A stretch of DNA of 64,000 nt, from positions 1 to 64,000 of the forward strand of contig CAWBRV010000008.1 of assembly GCA_963791225.1 (NCBI GenBank), in the 5' to 3' direction. Each line of letters begins with the position of its first letter. The first letter of the stretch is position 1. Shown here piece after piece: positions 10,195-18,387 of the stretch. Made by a program: the position numbers and the translations under genes. The notes below the pieces were generated by a model, which worked only from the letters and a program-made list of their open reading frames with translations, did no database searches and had not been told where the DNA came from. Source of the DNA: PALSA-612 sp963791225. GTDB taxonomy: Bacteria; Actinomycetota; Thermoleophilia; Gaiellales; Gaiellaceae.

Positions 10195-10216
10195 GCCAGC
10201 GTTCGGGAATGACCCC
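10195..10216. repeat. Left copy of a 22-base direct repeat flanking the peptidase E-like gene
   Basis: GCCAG(C)GTTC(G)GGAATG(A)CCCC at 10195-10216 recurs as GCCAG(T)GTTC(C)GGAATG(T)CCCC at 11042-11063: 19 of 22 bases agree, in the same orientation. The pair brackets the gene at 10339-11031. It could be a trace of an insertion or simply a dispersed intergenic element. Confidence 0.4.
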
Positions 10217-10338
10217 TGGAACGTGAGCTGGATCTGGTCGGAGCCGATGAGTTTTCGGTGGTCTGCCAGTCTCTACGGCGTACGGATCCGTGAGCGCCTA
10301 GAAAGCTCTCGTCTGCAGTAATGACTCCGGGAGGCAGC

Positions 10339-11031
10339 ATGAAGCTTCTTCTCACCTCCAGCGGCATCAGCAACACGAGCATCGAAGACGCGCTGGTCGA
10401 CCTGCTGGGCAAACCGATTGCCGAGTCCAGCGCGCTCTGCATTCCCACCGGGGTGCAGCCTTTCCCCGGAGGACCTTCACACGTCTACCGGTTCATCAGC
10501 GGATCGACCGGCAGCCCCATGTGCGGATTGGGTTGGAAATCGTTGGGAGTGCTGGAACTCACCGCGCTGCCCAGCATCAAAGAGGAGTACTGGGTTCCGG
10601 CGGTCCAGGAAGTCGACGCTCTCCTGGTTTGGGGCGGCAGTCCCTTGTATCTGTGCTACTGGATGCGGCAATCCGGACTGGCCGACCTCTTGCCGTCGCT
10701 GCGGCCCGAGACGGTCTACGTCGGCACGAGCGGCGGTGCCATGGTCGCCACTCCCGACTTCGGAGGAGAGACCTACGACGACAGTGGCCCGCTCACCGGC
10801 AGCGACAGAGCACTGGGACTGGTTGATTTCTCGGTGTTTCCGCACCTTGGCGATCGCGAGGATGGCTTGCCGGCTACCCCTCTGGCCGAGATCGAAGCAT
10901 GGGCCGCCGGGTTGTCAGTGCCGGCGTACGCGATCGACGATCAGACCGCAATAAGAGTGGTCGACGGCACCGTCGAAGTCGTCTCCGAGGGGCACTGGAA
11001 GCTGTTCACCCCCAGCCCGGAAGCAAGCTAG
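10339..11031 (+). CDS. Peptidase E-like (S51 family) serine hydrolase
   Basis: A 230-residue protein of the peptidase S51 fold, a class I glutamine-amidotransferase-like sandwich. It has VWGGSPLYL in mid-protein, the nucleophile elbow GTSGGAMVA (Ser at about residue 136) and a downstream VFPHLGDRE bearing the expected His. Family members hydrolyse aspartyl dipeptides (PepE) or act on cyanophycin-like substrates. No signal peptide, so cytosolic. GGGAGG six bases before the ATG at 10339 favours this start over the ATG at 10321. Base use is less GC-biased than in neighbours (codons such as TTG TAT CTG TGC are common) and the gene sits between direct repeats, so recent acquisition is possible. 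Substrate not known. Confidence 0.8.
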   Translation: MKLLLTSSGISNTSIEDALVDLLGKPIAESSALCIPTGVQPFPGGPSHVYRFISGSTGSPMCGLGWKSLGVLELTALPSIKEEYWVPAVQEVDALLVWGGSPLYLCYWMRQSGLADLLPSLRPETVYVGTSGGAMVATPDFGGETYDDSGPLTGSDRALGLVDFSVFPHLGDREDGLPATPLAEIEAWAAGLSVPAYAIDDQTAIRVVDGTVEVVSEGHWKLFTPSPEAS

Positions 11032-11041
11032 TCGGCCCTGC

Positions 11042-11063
11042 GCCAGTGTTCCGGAATGTCCCC
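11042..11063. repeat. Right copy of the 22-base direct repeat
   Basis: Partner of 10195-10216, starting 10 bases after the peptidase E-like stop codon. See that entry for the comparison. Confidence 0.4.
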
Positions 11064-11089
11064 CCGAGGGCATAGTCAGACGCAGGCTG

Positions 11090-11527
11090 ATGGAACCTCA
11101 CATCCATGTAGTCACGCTCGCGGTAGCCGATCTCGAACGCGCCCTTGCCTTCTACCGCGATGGTCTCGGACTCAGCTCGCCCGGTCTGGTCGGTACAGAG
11201 TTCGCGGGCGACAACGACACCCCCGCCGGTGCAATCGCCGTATTCCAGCTCCACGGCGGCCTCGTCCTCGCTCTCTACCCGCGCACCGAGCTCGCGAAGG
11301 ATGCCAACATCCCACTCGGCCCGCCCAAGACAGGAGAGTTCAGCATCGGACACATCGTCGAGAACAAGACAGACGTCGACGTAGTACTCGCCCAAGCCGG
11401 CGCGGCGGGTGCAACTCTCACAGACCAACCCCACGACCGGCCGTGGGGGATCTACTCCGGCTACTTCCGCGACCCGGATGGACATCTCTGGGAGATCATC
11501 TGGAACCCGCGCCGCGGGAACGCCTAG
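11090..11527 (+). CDS. VOC-family (glyoxalase/bleomycin-resistance-like) protein
   Basis: A 145-residue single vicinal-oxygen-chelate domain with two beta-alpha-beta-beta-beta halves. The first half opens with HVVTLAVADLERALAFYRD (metal-ligand His near the N-terminus). The second contains SIGHIVENK and ends with YFRDPDGHLWEI, where the terminal Glu is a usual metal ligand. Such proteins are cytosolic metal-dependent isomerases, dioxygenases or antibiotic-binding proteins; the sequence does not decide which. It reads toward the redoxin gene on the opposite strand, with 75 bases between the two stop codons. Confidence 0.85.
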   Translation: MEPHIHVVTLAVADLERALAFYRDGLGLSSPGLVGTEFAGDNDTPAGAIAVFQLHGGLVLALYPRTELAKDANIPLGPPKTGEFSIGHIVENKTDVDVVLAQAGAAGATLTDQPHDRPWGIYSGYFRDPDGHLWEIIWNPRRGNA

Positions 11528-11602
11528 TCGGCGGTCCGCGGCGCAAGTCCGCACGAGAGAGACAGGGCCGACGCAGATTCGCTCTCCGAATCCGCATCCG
11601 GA

Positions 11603-12197
11603 TCACTCGGCGGGCGGCTTCTCGGCAACCCGCTTGTCCCACCCGTGGAAAGGCGAGAGGTCGCCAGCATCCCAGGCCTCGCGGAGCCCGGGGGTGCTCA
11701 GATCCCAGTCCGGGCGGATCTCGCTCGTCACGGCGCGCAGGTCGTGCCAGAGGTCGACGAACGAGGGGCGGCCCCAGAACCAGTAGCCGTTGTAGATGCT
11801 TGTGGACGACGAGGCCCGGCTTGAGCACGATCGTGTGCGGGATCATCGGGTCGTTGTCGGGGTCCGTGTACTCCTGGATGTCGAGGTCCTTCTGGACGAT
11901 CCGGTCCGGGTCGGAGAGGAAGGGCCACTGAGCGCCCACCGAGCTCCGGAACTCCTGGAGCGTGTGATGCGGGTCGGTCGCGATCGTGGCCATCTGGGTG
12001 TAGGCCACGGCGATCTTCGGATAGTTCGCAGCCAGCTCGAGGTGCTGATGGTGCTCCTTCGGGCAGTAGTGGCCACGCGCGAGCGTGAGGATCATCGGGT
12101 CGTCGCCCTGGATCTCGCTCAGCTTGCGAGGCGTGTCCGTGTGATCGGGCAGCTCGTAGTCGGAAAGGGTGGCTCCGGGGACGATGTCAGCACGCAT
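11603..12197 (-). CDS. 1-Cys redoxin (AhpC/TSA-like), with one frameshift near 11800
   Basis: From the ATG at 12197 (AGGAG just upstream) the first 130 residues show a thioredoxin-fold peroxiredoxin-like domain with its only cysteine in ARGHYCPKEHH. A single inserted base near 11800 breaks the frame; shifting there restores IYNGYWFWGRPS and an ordered C-terminus ending EKPPAE with a TGA at 11603, about 197 residues. With one cysteine it must be a 1-Cys enzyme that relies on an outside reductant. The FAD disulfide oxidoreductase gene 91 bases upstream is a candidate partner. The shift looks like sequence error, as both halves are clean. Confidence 0.75.
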
Positions 12198-12288
12198 GTG
12201 GGACTCCTTTTGTCAGGTCGATGCACGGCGCCGCGTCGACCGGCGAGCGCCAATCGATCTCGTCATGCTGCGACGAGGGTGACCTCGC

Positions 12289-13666
12289 TCACGACGCTGT
12301 CGCGCCGACCGATCGACGTGCCTCCGCGATCTCGGCGCGCAGCGCCTTGACGGCCTCGACGTAGATCTCCGAGAAGGTCGGGAACGGCTGGATGGTGTCG
12401 CGCAGCACCTCGAGCGGGACGCGAGCGCGGATCGCCAGGGTCGCCTGCTGCAGCCACTCGCCCGCCTCCGGGCCGAGCGCGTACGCGCCGGTGAGGCGCT
12501 CGCCGTCGCTGAGCAGCGTCAGGAAGCCGTTCGACTCGGCGTAGGCGTGCGTGTACGTGGCCGTCTTCGGCACCTCCGACAGCGGGACGCTCGCGCTGAA
12601 CGGCGCCTCCGTCGCGCCCACCGCGGCCGCCTGCGGATCGGTGTAGACGACGCGCGGGACGGCTTCGTAGTTGGCCTCACGCGGCTCGCCGAGGATGTTC
12701 GAGGCGACGACCTCGCCCTGGTACTCGCCGACGTGGGTCAGCTGCCAGATGCCGGTGACGTCGCCGATCGCCCAGACGCGCTCGGCCGCCCGCAGACGCG
12801 CGTCGACGGGAATGCCGTGGGGATCGGCTTCGATCGCCGACCGTCTCGAGGCCGAGACCTTCGACGCGCGGGCGCCGGCCGGTGGCGACGAGCAGGCGGT
12901 CGCCGCGCAGCCTGCTGCCGTCGTCGAAAGCTCGAGGACGTAGTCGTCGCCGTCGCGACGCGCGGCCGTCGCCTGCGTGCCGAGGGCGAGCTCGACCCCG
13001 TCGCGGCGGAGCACCTCGCCGAGCGCCTCGCCGAGCGGGGCCGGCTCGCGCGAGCAGCACGTGCGTCGCCGTGCTCGACGAGCGCCACCTCGCCGCCGAA
13101 GCGGCGGACGGCCTGCGCCATCTCGACGCCGACCGGCCCGCCGCCGAGCACGAGCATCCGCCGCGGGACCGCCTTCATGCCGGTCGCCTCGCGGTTCGTC
13201 CAGATGCCGTCGAGCTCGCGCAGGCCCGGGACCGGCGGCACGAACGGATCGGCGCCGTTCGCGACGACGACGTGCTCGGCGGTGTGACGGACGCCGCTCG
13301 ACCTCGACCACGCCCGGTCCTGCGAGGCGGCCGCTCCCGCGCAGCAGGTCGATGCCGTGGTCGGCGAGCCAGCGCTCCTGGCCGGCGTCGGAGTAGTTCG
13401 GAGACCATGAAGTCGCGCCAGGCAAGCGCCGCCTCGACGTCGACCTGCGCCGGCGCCGCCGCGTCGCGCGCGGCCTGCGCCGCCTCGCCGGGTCGCAGCA
13501 GCGTCTTGGACGGGATGCAGGCCCAGTAGGAGCACTCGCCGCCGACGAGCTCCCGCTCGACGACGGCGACGCGCAGACCCGCCGTCGGCGAGCGCACCGG
13601 CGCAGTGCTCGCCGGGCGCGCCGCCGCCGATGACGATCACGTCGTAGTCCGTCGAGTCACGCTCAT
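12289..13666 (-). pseudogene. FAD/NAD(P)-dependent disulfide oxidoreductase (mercuric reductase/lipoamide dehydrogenase-like), several frameshifts
   Basis: The pieces give about 458 residues of a class I pyridine nucleotide-disulfide oxidoreductase: YDVIVIGGGAPGE (FAD), the redox-active pair in GGECSYWACIPSK, MLVLGGGPVGVEMAQ (NAD(P) site), VWAIGDVTGIWQ, and a dimerisation domain with PFPTFSEIYVEAV. Frame changes are needed near 13655, 13590, 13400, 13310, 13080, 12900 and 12840. Where active members have the acid-base His of HPT, this protein has Phe (FPTFSE), so its reductase chemistry may differ. The ATG at 13666 overlaps the stop of the upstream VOC gene (ATGA), and the redoxin gene follows. 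Electron supply to the redoxin is a reasonable but untested role. Confidence 0.75.
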
Positions 13667-14343
13667 GACGGCAGTTCCTCGCCCGCCTGCTCCGCCACCA
13701 TGTACGCGGCGTACCAGTCGGGCCAGTTCGCGTCTGCCTCGCCGATGCGCTTCTCGTGCTCGCCGTGCGCGGCCGCCGCGCGCCGGAGCGCGCTCGCCAG
13801 GTCCGGCGTGGATGCGAATGCCGTCTCGGCGGCGTCGATCCGGCCGGGCAGCCGCGTCGTGACCTCCTGCAGCAGCCAGCCGTTGCCGTCCGGGTCGCTG
13901 AACGTGGCGAAGGAGCCGTAGCTGGCGTGATCGGGCGCGGGCCCGCTGACGCGACCGCTCGTGCCGTCGGGCTGGAACTGAGCGCCCGGCGTCCCGGCGT
14001 GGAACACCTCGCTGACCTCGACACCGCGGGCGACGAGCTCGTCGCGCGCAGCCTCGATGTCGGAGACGATCAGGTAGAGGCCCTGGGCCGAGCCGGGCGC
14101 GGCCGACGTCATGTTCGTGCCGAACTGGATCGAGCACCCCGAGCCGGGCGGCGTGAACTGGACGACCCGGAAGCCGTTGTCGAAGGGGAAGTCGGCGTCG
14201 AGCCTCCAGCCGAGACTCCCGTAGAACTCCTTCGCGCGGTCGACATCCGAGACCGGGATGACGACCACCTCGAGCTTCAGGTCCAAGGTGCCCGCTCCCG
14301 GCGTTCCGCTCGAGCTCTCGACGGCGACCGGAGTGCTGCTCAT
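13663..14343 (-). CDS. VOC-family protein with helical C-terminal extension
   Basis: The start at 14343 has AAGGAGG eight bases upstream. Residues about 18-150 form one VOC domain (LEVVVIPVSDVDRAKEFYGS at its start, SFATFSDPDGNGWLLQEV at its end). Residues about 155-225 are an extra helical segment with EKRIGEADANWPDWYAAYMV, found after VOC domains in some actinobacterial glyoxalase-like proteins. Cytosolic, no signal peptide. The TGA overlaps the ATG of the FAD oxidoreductase gene, so the pair is translationally coupled, which points to a joint role in handling a reactive small molecule. The actual substrate cannot be read from the sequence. Confidence 0.85.
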   Translation of the reverse strand: MSSTPVAVESSSGTPGAGTLDLKLEVVVIPVSDVDRAKEFYGSLGWRLDADFPFDNGFRVVQFTPPGSGCSIQFGTNMTSAAPGSAQGLYLIVSDIEAARDELVARGVEVSEVFHAGTPGAQFQPDGTSGRVSGPAPDHASYGSFATFSDPDGNGWLLQEVTTRLPGRIDAAETAFASTPDLASALRRAAAAHGEHEKRIGEADANWPDWYAAYMVAEQAGEELPS

Positions 14344-14521
14344 CTCGACCTCCTTGCTTGGCCCGCCCGCGCAGCCCCGCCTGCCTGAGCGGGACGGGAC
14401 GATCCGACCCTGAACCCGCATCCTAGATGCTCGAAATCGGCACAAATCTGCCAACTTGGTGAACGCACGAAGCTGCCGAATCGACGGGGCATCCCTTGCG
14501 GGACGCGTCAGAGTGTCGGCT

Positions 14522-15394
14522 TTACGCAGCCGAGAAAGGAGTTCCGAGGACGGCTTCGAGCTCGGTCAGGCGCGTTGCGGCCGTGCTCTCCGCCGCCCGT
14601 GTGCTTGCTTGGTGACTCGTGACCGCCGAGAGGAAGTCGCTGCGTGTGAACGCGTAGAGCTCGACCGGATTCTTGGCGACGATCGTTGCCGTACGAGGCA
14701 GGTCGCGGAGCAGCGCGATCTCCCCGACGTGGTCGCCGGGCCCGAGCGTCGCGACGTGGCGGCTCTCCGCCTTCACTTCGACCCGGCCGGCCGCGATCAG
14801 GTAGAAGCGATCGCCGTAGTCGCCCTCGCGGATGATCGTCTCGTCGGCAGACACCGAGGCCGGAATCAGCCGACCGGCCAGGCGCTCCAGCATCACTCCC
14901 GGCAGCGGAGCGAAGATCGGGCTTCGCCACAGCAATTCGAGCCGGTGGCGCGCCGGCTCGCTCACCGCCTCGTCGATTCGAATCGTGCGCGGGCCGAGCG
15001 CACGCCGGAGCCGAACCGTCGTCCCTTCTTGGGTGGTCTCGAGGTCGACCGAGTCCATGAGCGCGTGCAACAGGTGGAAGCCCATCCCTGTGCCTGGGCT
15101 CAGCCGCCCTTGCCAGTGTCCATGGTCGCGAATGACGATCTCGACCACGCCGTGGCTGTTGCGTGCTTCGACCTGAACAGCGATCGAGCGGGGCTGCCCC
15201 GCATGCAGCACGGCGTTGTCGAACGCCTCGGTTGCGGCGACCAGGATGTCGAAGACGTCGTCTTCGGTCGCGTTTTGCTCCGTCAGCCAGAGCCTGAGTT
15301 GAGCGCGAAGCAGAAACGCCTGGGCAGGACGCGCGCGCAGCCGCAGGCTCAGCCTCGCGCCTTGGTCTACTGAGATGTTGCCGTTTGCGGCCAC
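14522..15394 (-). CDS. Anti-sigma-like HATPase domain fused to a cyclic-nucleotide-binding domain
   Basis: A 290-residue two-domain protein. Residues about 15-130 are an RsbW-like ATPase with N-box TEAFDNAVLHAG, DHGHW in the G1 position and GTGMGFHLLHAL in the G2 position. Residues about 155-280 are a cNMP-binding domain with REGDYGDRFYLI and GEIALLRDLPRTAT. The Glu and Arg that contact the cyclic phosphate and ribose are kept, so ligand binding is plausible. No membrane segment. RsbW-type domains bind sigma factors or STAS anti-anti-sigma proteins. Here a cyclic nucleotide could gate that binding, which is inference from the architecture. The GTG at 15394 has only a weak ribosome site. No sigma factor gene is adjacent. 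Confidence 0.85.
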   Translation of the reverse strand: MAANGNISVDQGARLSLRLRARPAQAFLLRAQLRLWLTEQNATEDDVFDILVAATEAFDNAVLHAGQPRSIAVQVEARNSHGVVEIVIRDHGHWQGRLSPGTGMGFHLLHALMDSVDLETTQEGTTVRLRRALGPRTIRIDEAVSEPARHRLELLWRSPIFAPLPGVMLERLAGRLIPASVSADETIIREGDYGDRFYLIAAGRVEVKAESRHVATLGPGDHVGEIALLRDLPRTATIVAKNPVELYAFTRSDFLSAVTSHQASTRAAESTAATRLTELEAVLGTPFSAA

Positions 15395-15442
15395 CCGGAC
15401 TCTTGTTCATCGGCAAAACGATCGGTCAACATTCGGTTCTGT

Positions 15443-15460
15443 ATCCCTCGAACGAGGGAT
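15443..15460. promoter_or_regulatory. 18-base palindrome upstream of the HATPase-cNMP gene
   Basis: ATCCCTCG and CGAGGGAT form perfect 8-base arms around AA, in the 88-base gap between the small gene at 15483-15710 and the HATPase-cNMP gene. No T-run follows on the minus strand, so an operator for a dimeric regulator is more likely than an intrinsic terminator. Confidence 0.45.
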
Positions 15461-15482
15461 TCGAGAATTTCGCTCCGTAGGG

Positions 15483-15710
15483 TCAGGCCGCCCGGCCGGG
15501 CCCGCCGCCGCCGGCGCGTGCGGAGGAATCGGTGTCCACCTGCGGCAGGCAGAAGGGGCTGAGGTCGCCGATCTTCGCGTTCAGCCGCTCGCGTGCGGGA
15601 AGTCGTTCTTCCATGGACGCACCGACAAGCGACAGATGCCGGAGTAGCCGCCGGGTCTTTCGGTCAAGCGTGTTCGCGGCGACGGATTCCCGGTCGCTCA
15701 CCACTGTCAC
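15483..15710 (-). CDS. Small hypothetical protein upstream of the HATPase-cNMP gene
   Basis: A 75-residue frame starting at GTG 15710, with AAAGGA four bases upstream and further in-frame GTGs at 15704 and 15701. The first half is a charged helix (DRKTRRLLRHLS), followed by MEERLPARERL; the last 15 residues are Gly/Ala-rich and disordered. One cysteine, no membrane segment. I do not recognise a family. Its ribosome site and position directly upstream of the anti-sigma-like protein suggest a real gene, possibly a partner peptide of that protein. A chance frame in GC-rich DNA is not excluded. Confidence 0.45.
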   Translation of the reverse strand: MTVVSDRESVAANTLDRKTRRLLRHLSLVGASMEERLPARERLNAKIGDLSPFCLPQVDTDSSARAGGGGPGRAA

Positions 15711-15858
15711 CGTTCCTTTCGACGACTCGGCGCAACCTACACCGCTGGGGCCGGGCCGGCGGTAAAACAGAGCCCCGATTCCGGGAAGTTCACCCTTTCG
15801 AGGGACTGAGAGCCGTGTCCCGCTTCCCCCGACTCGGCGAGTACGTCACTATCTGCCG

Positions 15859-17109
15859 GTGCATCCGCGCGAGCGCAGATCGACGAGACGCCGGTTTCTC
15901 CTTGCCTCCGCCGGTGCGCTCGCCGGCGCGGTGACGGGCGCCGAGGCCCTGCTTCGTGCGAGCACGGGACTCGCGTCACCCTCAGGCGTGCCGCTCGGGC
16001 CCGGCGGCATCCCGCTCGCGAGGCGCGATCGGCCGGTGACGTTGCCGATCTATCCGGGCAACGAGCCGATCGGCTCGGGCAAGAGCCCGGAGAAAGGGCC
16101 GCTCCAGGTCTTCACCTGGAGCGCCTACATCAACCCGACCGTCGTCAAGGCGTTCGAGAAGCAGTACAAGGTCGCGGTCACCGTCACGAGCTTCGAGAAC
16201 GAGGAGGAGGCGCTCTCCAAGCTGACGACCGGGGCCGTCCACTTCGACGTCTGGTTCGCGACCGTGCAATACCTCGGCAAGAGCGTTGCCGGGAAGCTGA
16301 TCCAGCCGCTCGACCACCACTATCTGCCGAACCTGCGCGCGAACATCTGGCCGTCGCTCGCCAGCCCGTACTACGACGTCGGCTCGCGCTACACGGTCCC
16401 GTACGTCGTCTACACGACGGGCATCTCGTGGCGACGCGACAAGGTCAAGGCGCCGACGACCTTCGCCAATCCGTACGACATCCTCTGGCGGACGCCCGGG
16501 AGCGCGGGCAAGGTGGCCGTGATCGACGACCAGCGGGAGGCGCTCGGAATGGCGTTGCTCCGGCGCCGCGTCGCGAACGTGAACACGGAGAGCTCGACGC
16601 TCGTCAGCCGGGCCGGCGCCGATCTCTCCGAGCTGACGAAGCGTCTCAACGTCAAGGTCAACCAGACCGACTACCAGGACATCCCCTCGGGAGCGACCTG
16701 GATCGCCCAGGCCTACTCCGGGGACATGGCGACCTCCGCGTACTACATGCCGAAGGGCGTGCCGGTGAGCGTCGTCGGCTTCTGGCGGCCGCAGCGGGGC
16801 GGGATGATCGGGAACGACGTCATCACGGTGCTGCGCGGCTCGAAGCGGCCCGTCCTCGCACACCACTTCCTGAACTTCCTGCTCGACCGGGGTCACGCGC
16901 TCGAGAACTTCAGCTTCCTCGGCTACGTGCCTCCGCAGAAGAGCCTCGATCCCGCGTCGCTGATCGCGAAGGGATACGTGCCGAAGACCCTGGCGTCCAC
17001 GATCGTCCGGGAGGACGAGTTCCGGGGCGACCACACGTTGCTGCCGCTGACGACCGCCGGCGAGATTCTCTGGCAGAACGCCTGGTCGAAGTTCAAGGCC
17101 GGCGGCTAG
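15859..17109 (+). CDS. Polyamine-type ABC transporter substrate-binding protein (PotD-like), TAT-exported
   Basis: A 416-residue periplasmic-binding protein. The N-terminus carries a twin-arginine signal (RRSTRRRFLLASAG, hydrophobic run to about residue 33). The mature part opens with LQVFTWSAYINPTVVKAFEK, typical of the PotD/spermidine-binding family, and contains DVWFATVQYLGK and GMIGNDVIT in expected places. It should bind a polyamine or similar cation outside the membrane and deliver it to the permeases encoded next. GTG at 15859 is the likely start. First gene of a run potD-potB-potC-potA with short gaps or overlaps. Confidence 0.85.
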   Translation: MHPRERRSTRRRFLLASAGALAGAVTGAEALLRASTGLASPSGVPLGPGGIPLARRDRPVTLPIYPGNEPIGSGKSPEKGPLQVFTWSAYINPTVVKAFEKQYKVAVTVTSFENEEEALSKLTTGAVHFDVWFATVQYLGKSVAGKLIQPLDHHYLPNLRANIWPSLASPYYDVGSRYTVPYVVYTTGISWRRDKVKAPTTFANPYDILWRTPGSAGKVAVIDDQREALGMALLRRRVANVNTESSTLVSRAGADLSELTKRLNVKVNQTDYQDIPSGATWIAQAYSGDMATSAYYMPKGVPVSVVGFWRPQRGGMIGNDVITVLRGSKRPVLAHHFLNFLLDRGHALENFSFLGYVPPQKSLDPASLIAKGYVPKTLASTIVREDEFRGDHTLLPLTTAGEILWQNAWSKFKAGG

Positions 17110-17131
17110 GCGCGGAACCGACAGGCGGGCG

Positions 17132-17515
17132 ATGGGGCGGCATAGGTTTCTCTGGCCCGTGTTCGCGCTCCCGGGTACGGCCTGGCTCGTCCTGTTCTTC
17201 CTGATCCCGTTCTACGCCGTCCTGTCGGTGGCGTTCGGCACCGTCGACCCGATCTTCCAGGGCCCGGTGCCGGCCTGGAACCCACTGGACTGGAACTTCG
17301 ACACGATGCGCTCCGTCCTCGAGCAGCTCCGCGTCATCTCGGGCTCACCGGGCACGTCGATGATCGGCAACCAGATCAACCTCTTCTTCCAGGGTGGCCC
17401 TCAGCGCACGACCGGCGCCGCGCTCGTCATCGTCCTCGCCCTGCTCCTCGCCGGGCTGATGTCCTACTACCTGGTCGCGACCGCGCGTGCGTCGCGACAG
17501 CCGGCCACGGCATGA
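17132..17515 (+). pseudogene. potB: PotB-like ABC permease with an in-frame internal deletion
   Basis: Only 127 residues against about 290 for PotB. Residues 1-65 match the normal N-terminus (first helix, then a periplasmic loop LDWNFDTMRSVLEQL). The frame then jumps directly to the last loop and helix of the family (SGSPGTSMIGNQINLFFQGG, then a final helix). About 160 residues with four helices and the cytosolic EAA loop that docks on the ATPase are missing, and the junction, near base 17325, is in frame. As written the importer could not work. The TGA overlaps the potC ATG at 17512, so the operon is otherwise intact. Either a real deletion or collapsed assembly. Confidence 0.75.
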
Positions 17516-18387
17516 CGCGTGTCTGCGACTGGTGGTCGAATCCGTGGGGTCGGCCTCGCTTCCTCGTCGGGTTCACCTGGCTCTACATCGCGTGGTCGAT
17601 CGTCCCGATCGCGATCGCGATCCTGTTCTCGTTCAACGCGGGCAAGTCGCGGAGCGTCTGGCAAGGCTTCTCGACCCGCTGGTACTGGGGCGACCCGCAA
17701 TCCGTCCTCCACGACCCGGCGCTCCGCGGGGCGCTGGAACAGAGCCTCAAGCTGGCGGTGCTGGACATGGCTATTGCGGTTCCGCTCGGCGTGGCACTCG
17801 CACTCGGACTGACGCGCTGGCGCGGCTACGGCTCACGGCCCTCGAACCTGCTGATGCTGTTCCCGCTCGTCATGCCCGAGATCGTGATGGCGGTATCGCT
17901 GCTGCTCGTCTTCACGACGCTGTACCGGCTCGAGCTCGGCACGACGGCGCAGGTGCTCGGGCAGGTGACGTTCTCGGTCTCGTTCGTCGTGGTGGTCGTG
18001 CGCGGCAGGCTCCTCTCGATCGGCAGGGAGTACGAGGAGGCAGCGACCGACCTCGGCGCCTCGCCGGTCGCCGCGCTGTGGCTCGTGCTGGTGCCGCTGC
18101 TCGCGCCGGCGATCCTCGCCAGTCTGGTCGTGGTGTTCGCGCTCTCGATCGACGATTTCGTCGTCACCGACTACCTCTCGTCCGACGCGTCGACGCAGAC
18201 CGTGCCGATCCAGATCTACTCGAGCGTCCGAGGCACGAGCACGCCTGCCCTCAACGCCGTGGCGACGCTGATGGTCGTGGCGACGCTCGTCGCGTTCACG
18301 CTGGCGTTTGCGCTCCACCGGCGCTTCGCCTCCCGCCAGGGCACCGGCGGGTCGTCCTTGCGAGAGATCGCGGCCTTCGATGTCTGA
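17512..18387 (+). CDS. potC: Polyamine-type ABC transporter permease (PotC-like)
   Basis: A 291-residue inner-membrane permease with about six helices. The EAA loop that contacts the ATPase is seen as REYEEAATDLGASP at about residues 171-184, followed by a helix and LSIDDFVVTDYLSS, a strongly conserved stretch in PotC proteins. Length and motifs are normal for the family. Start ATG overlaps the potB stop (ATGA) and the ATPase gene begins inside its last codons, so translation is coupled through the operon. It would pair with PotB, but that protein is truncated here. Confidence 0.9.
   Translation: MTRVCDWWSNPWGRPRFLVGFTWLYIAWSIVPIAIAILFSFNAGKSRSVWQGFSTRWYWGDPQSVLHDPALRGALEQSLKLAVLDMAIAVPLGVALALGLTRWRGYGSRPSNLLMLFPLVMPEIVMAVSLLLVFTTLYRLELGTTAQVLGQVTFSVSFVVVVVRGRLLSIGREYEEAATDLGASPVAALWLVLVPLLAPAILASLVVVFALSIDDFVVTDYLSSDASTQTVPIQIYSSVRGTSTPALNAVATLMVVATLVAFTLAFALHRRFASRQGTGGSSLREIAAFDV

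Noticed and set aside
10160..10338. A possible RNA gene in the 179 bases after the LuxR-type gene
   Set aside because: No tRNA cloverleaf, no strong hairpin with T-run and no riboswitch-like core could be made out; apart from the 22-base repeat I see nothing definite.
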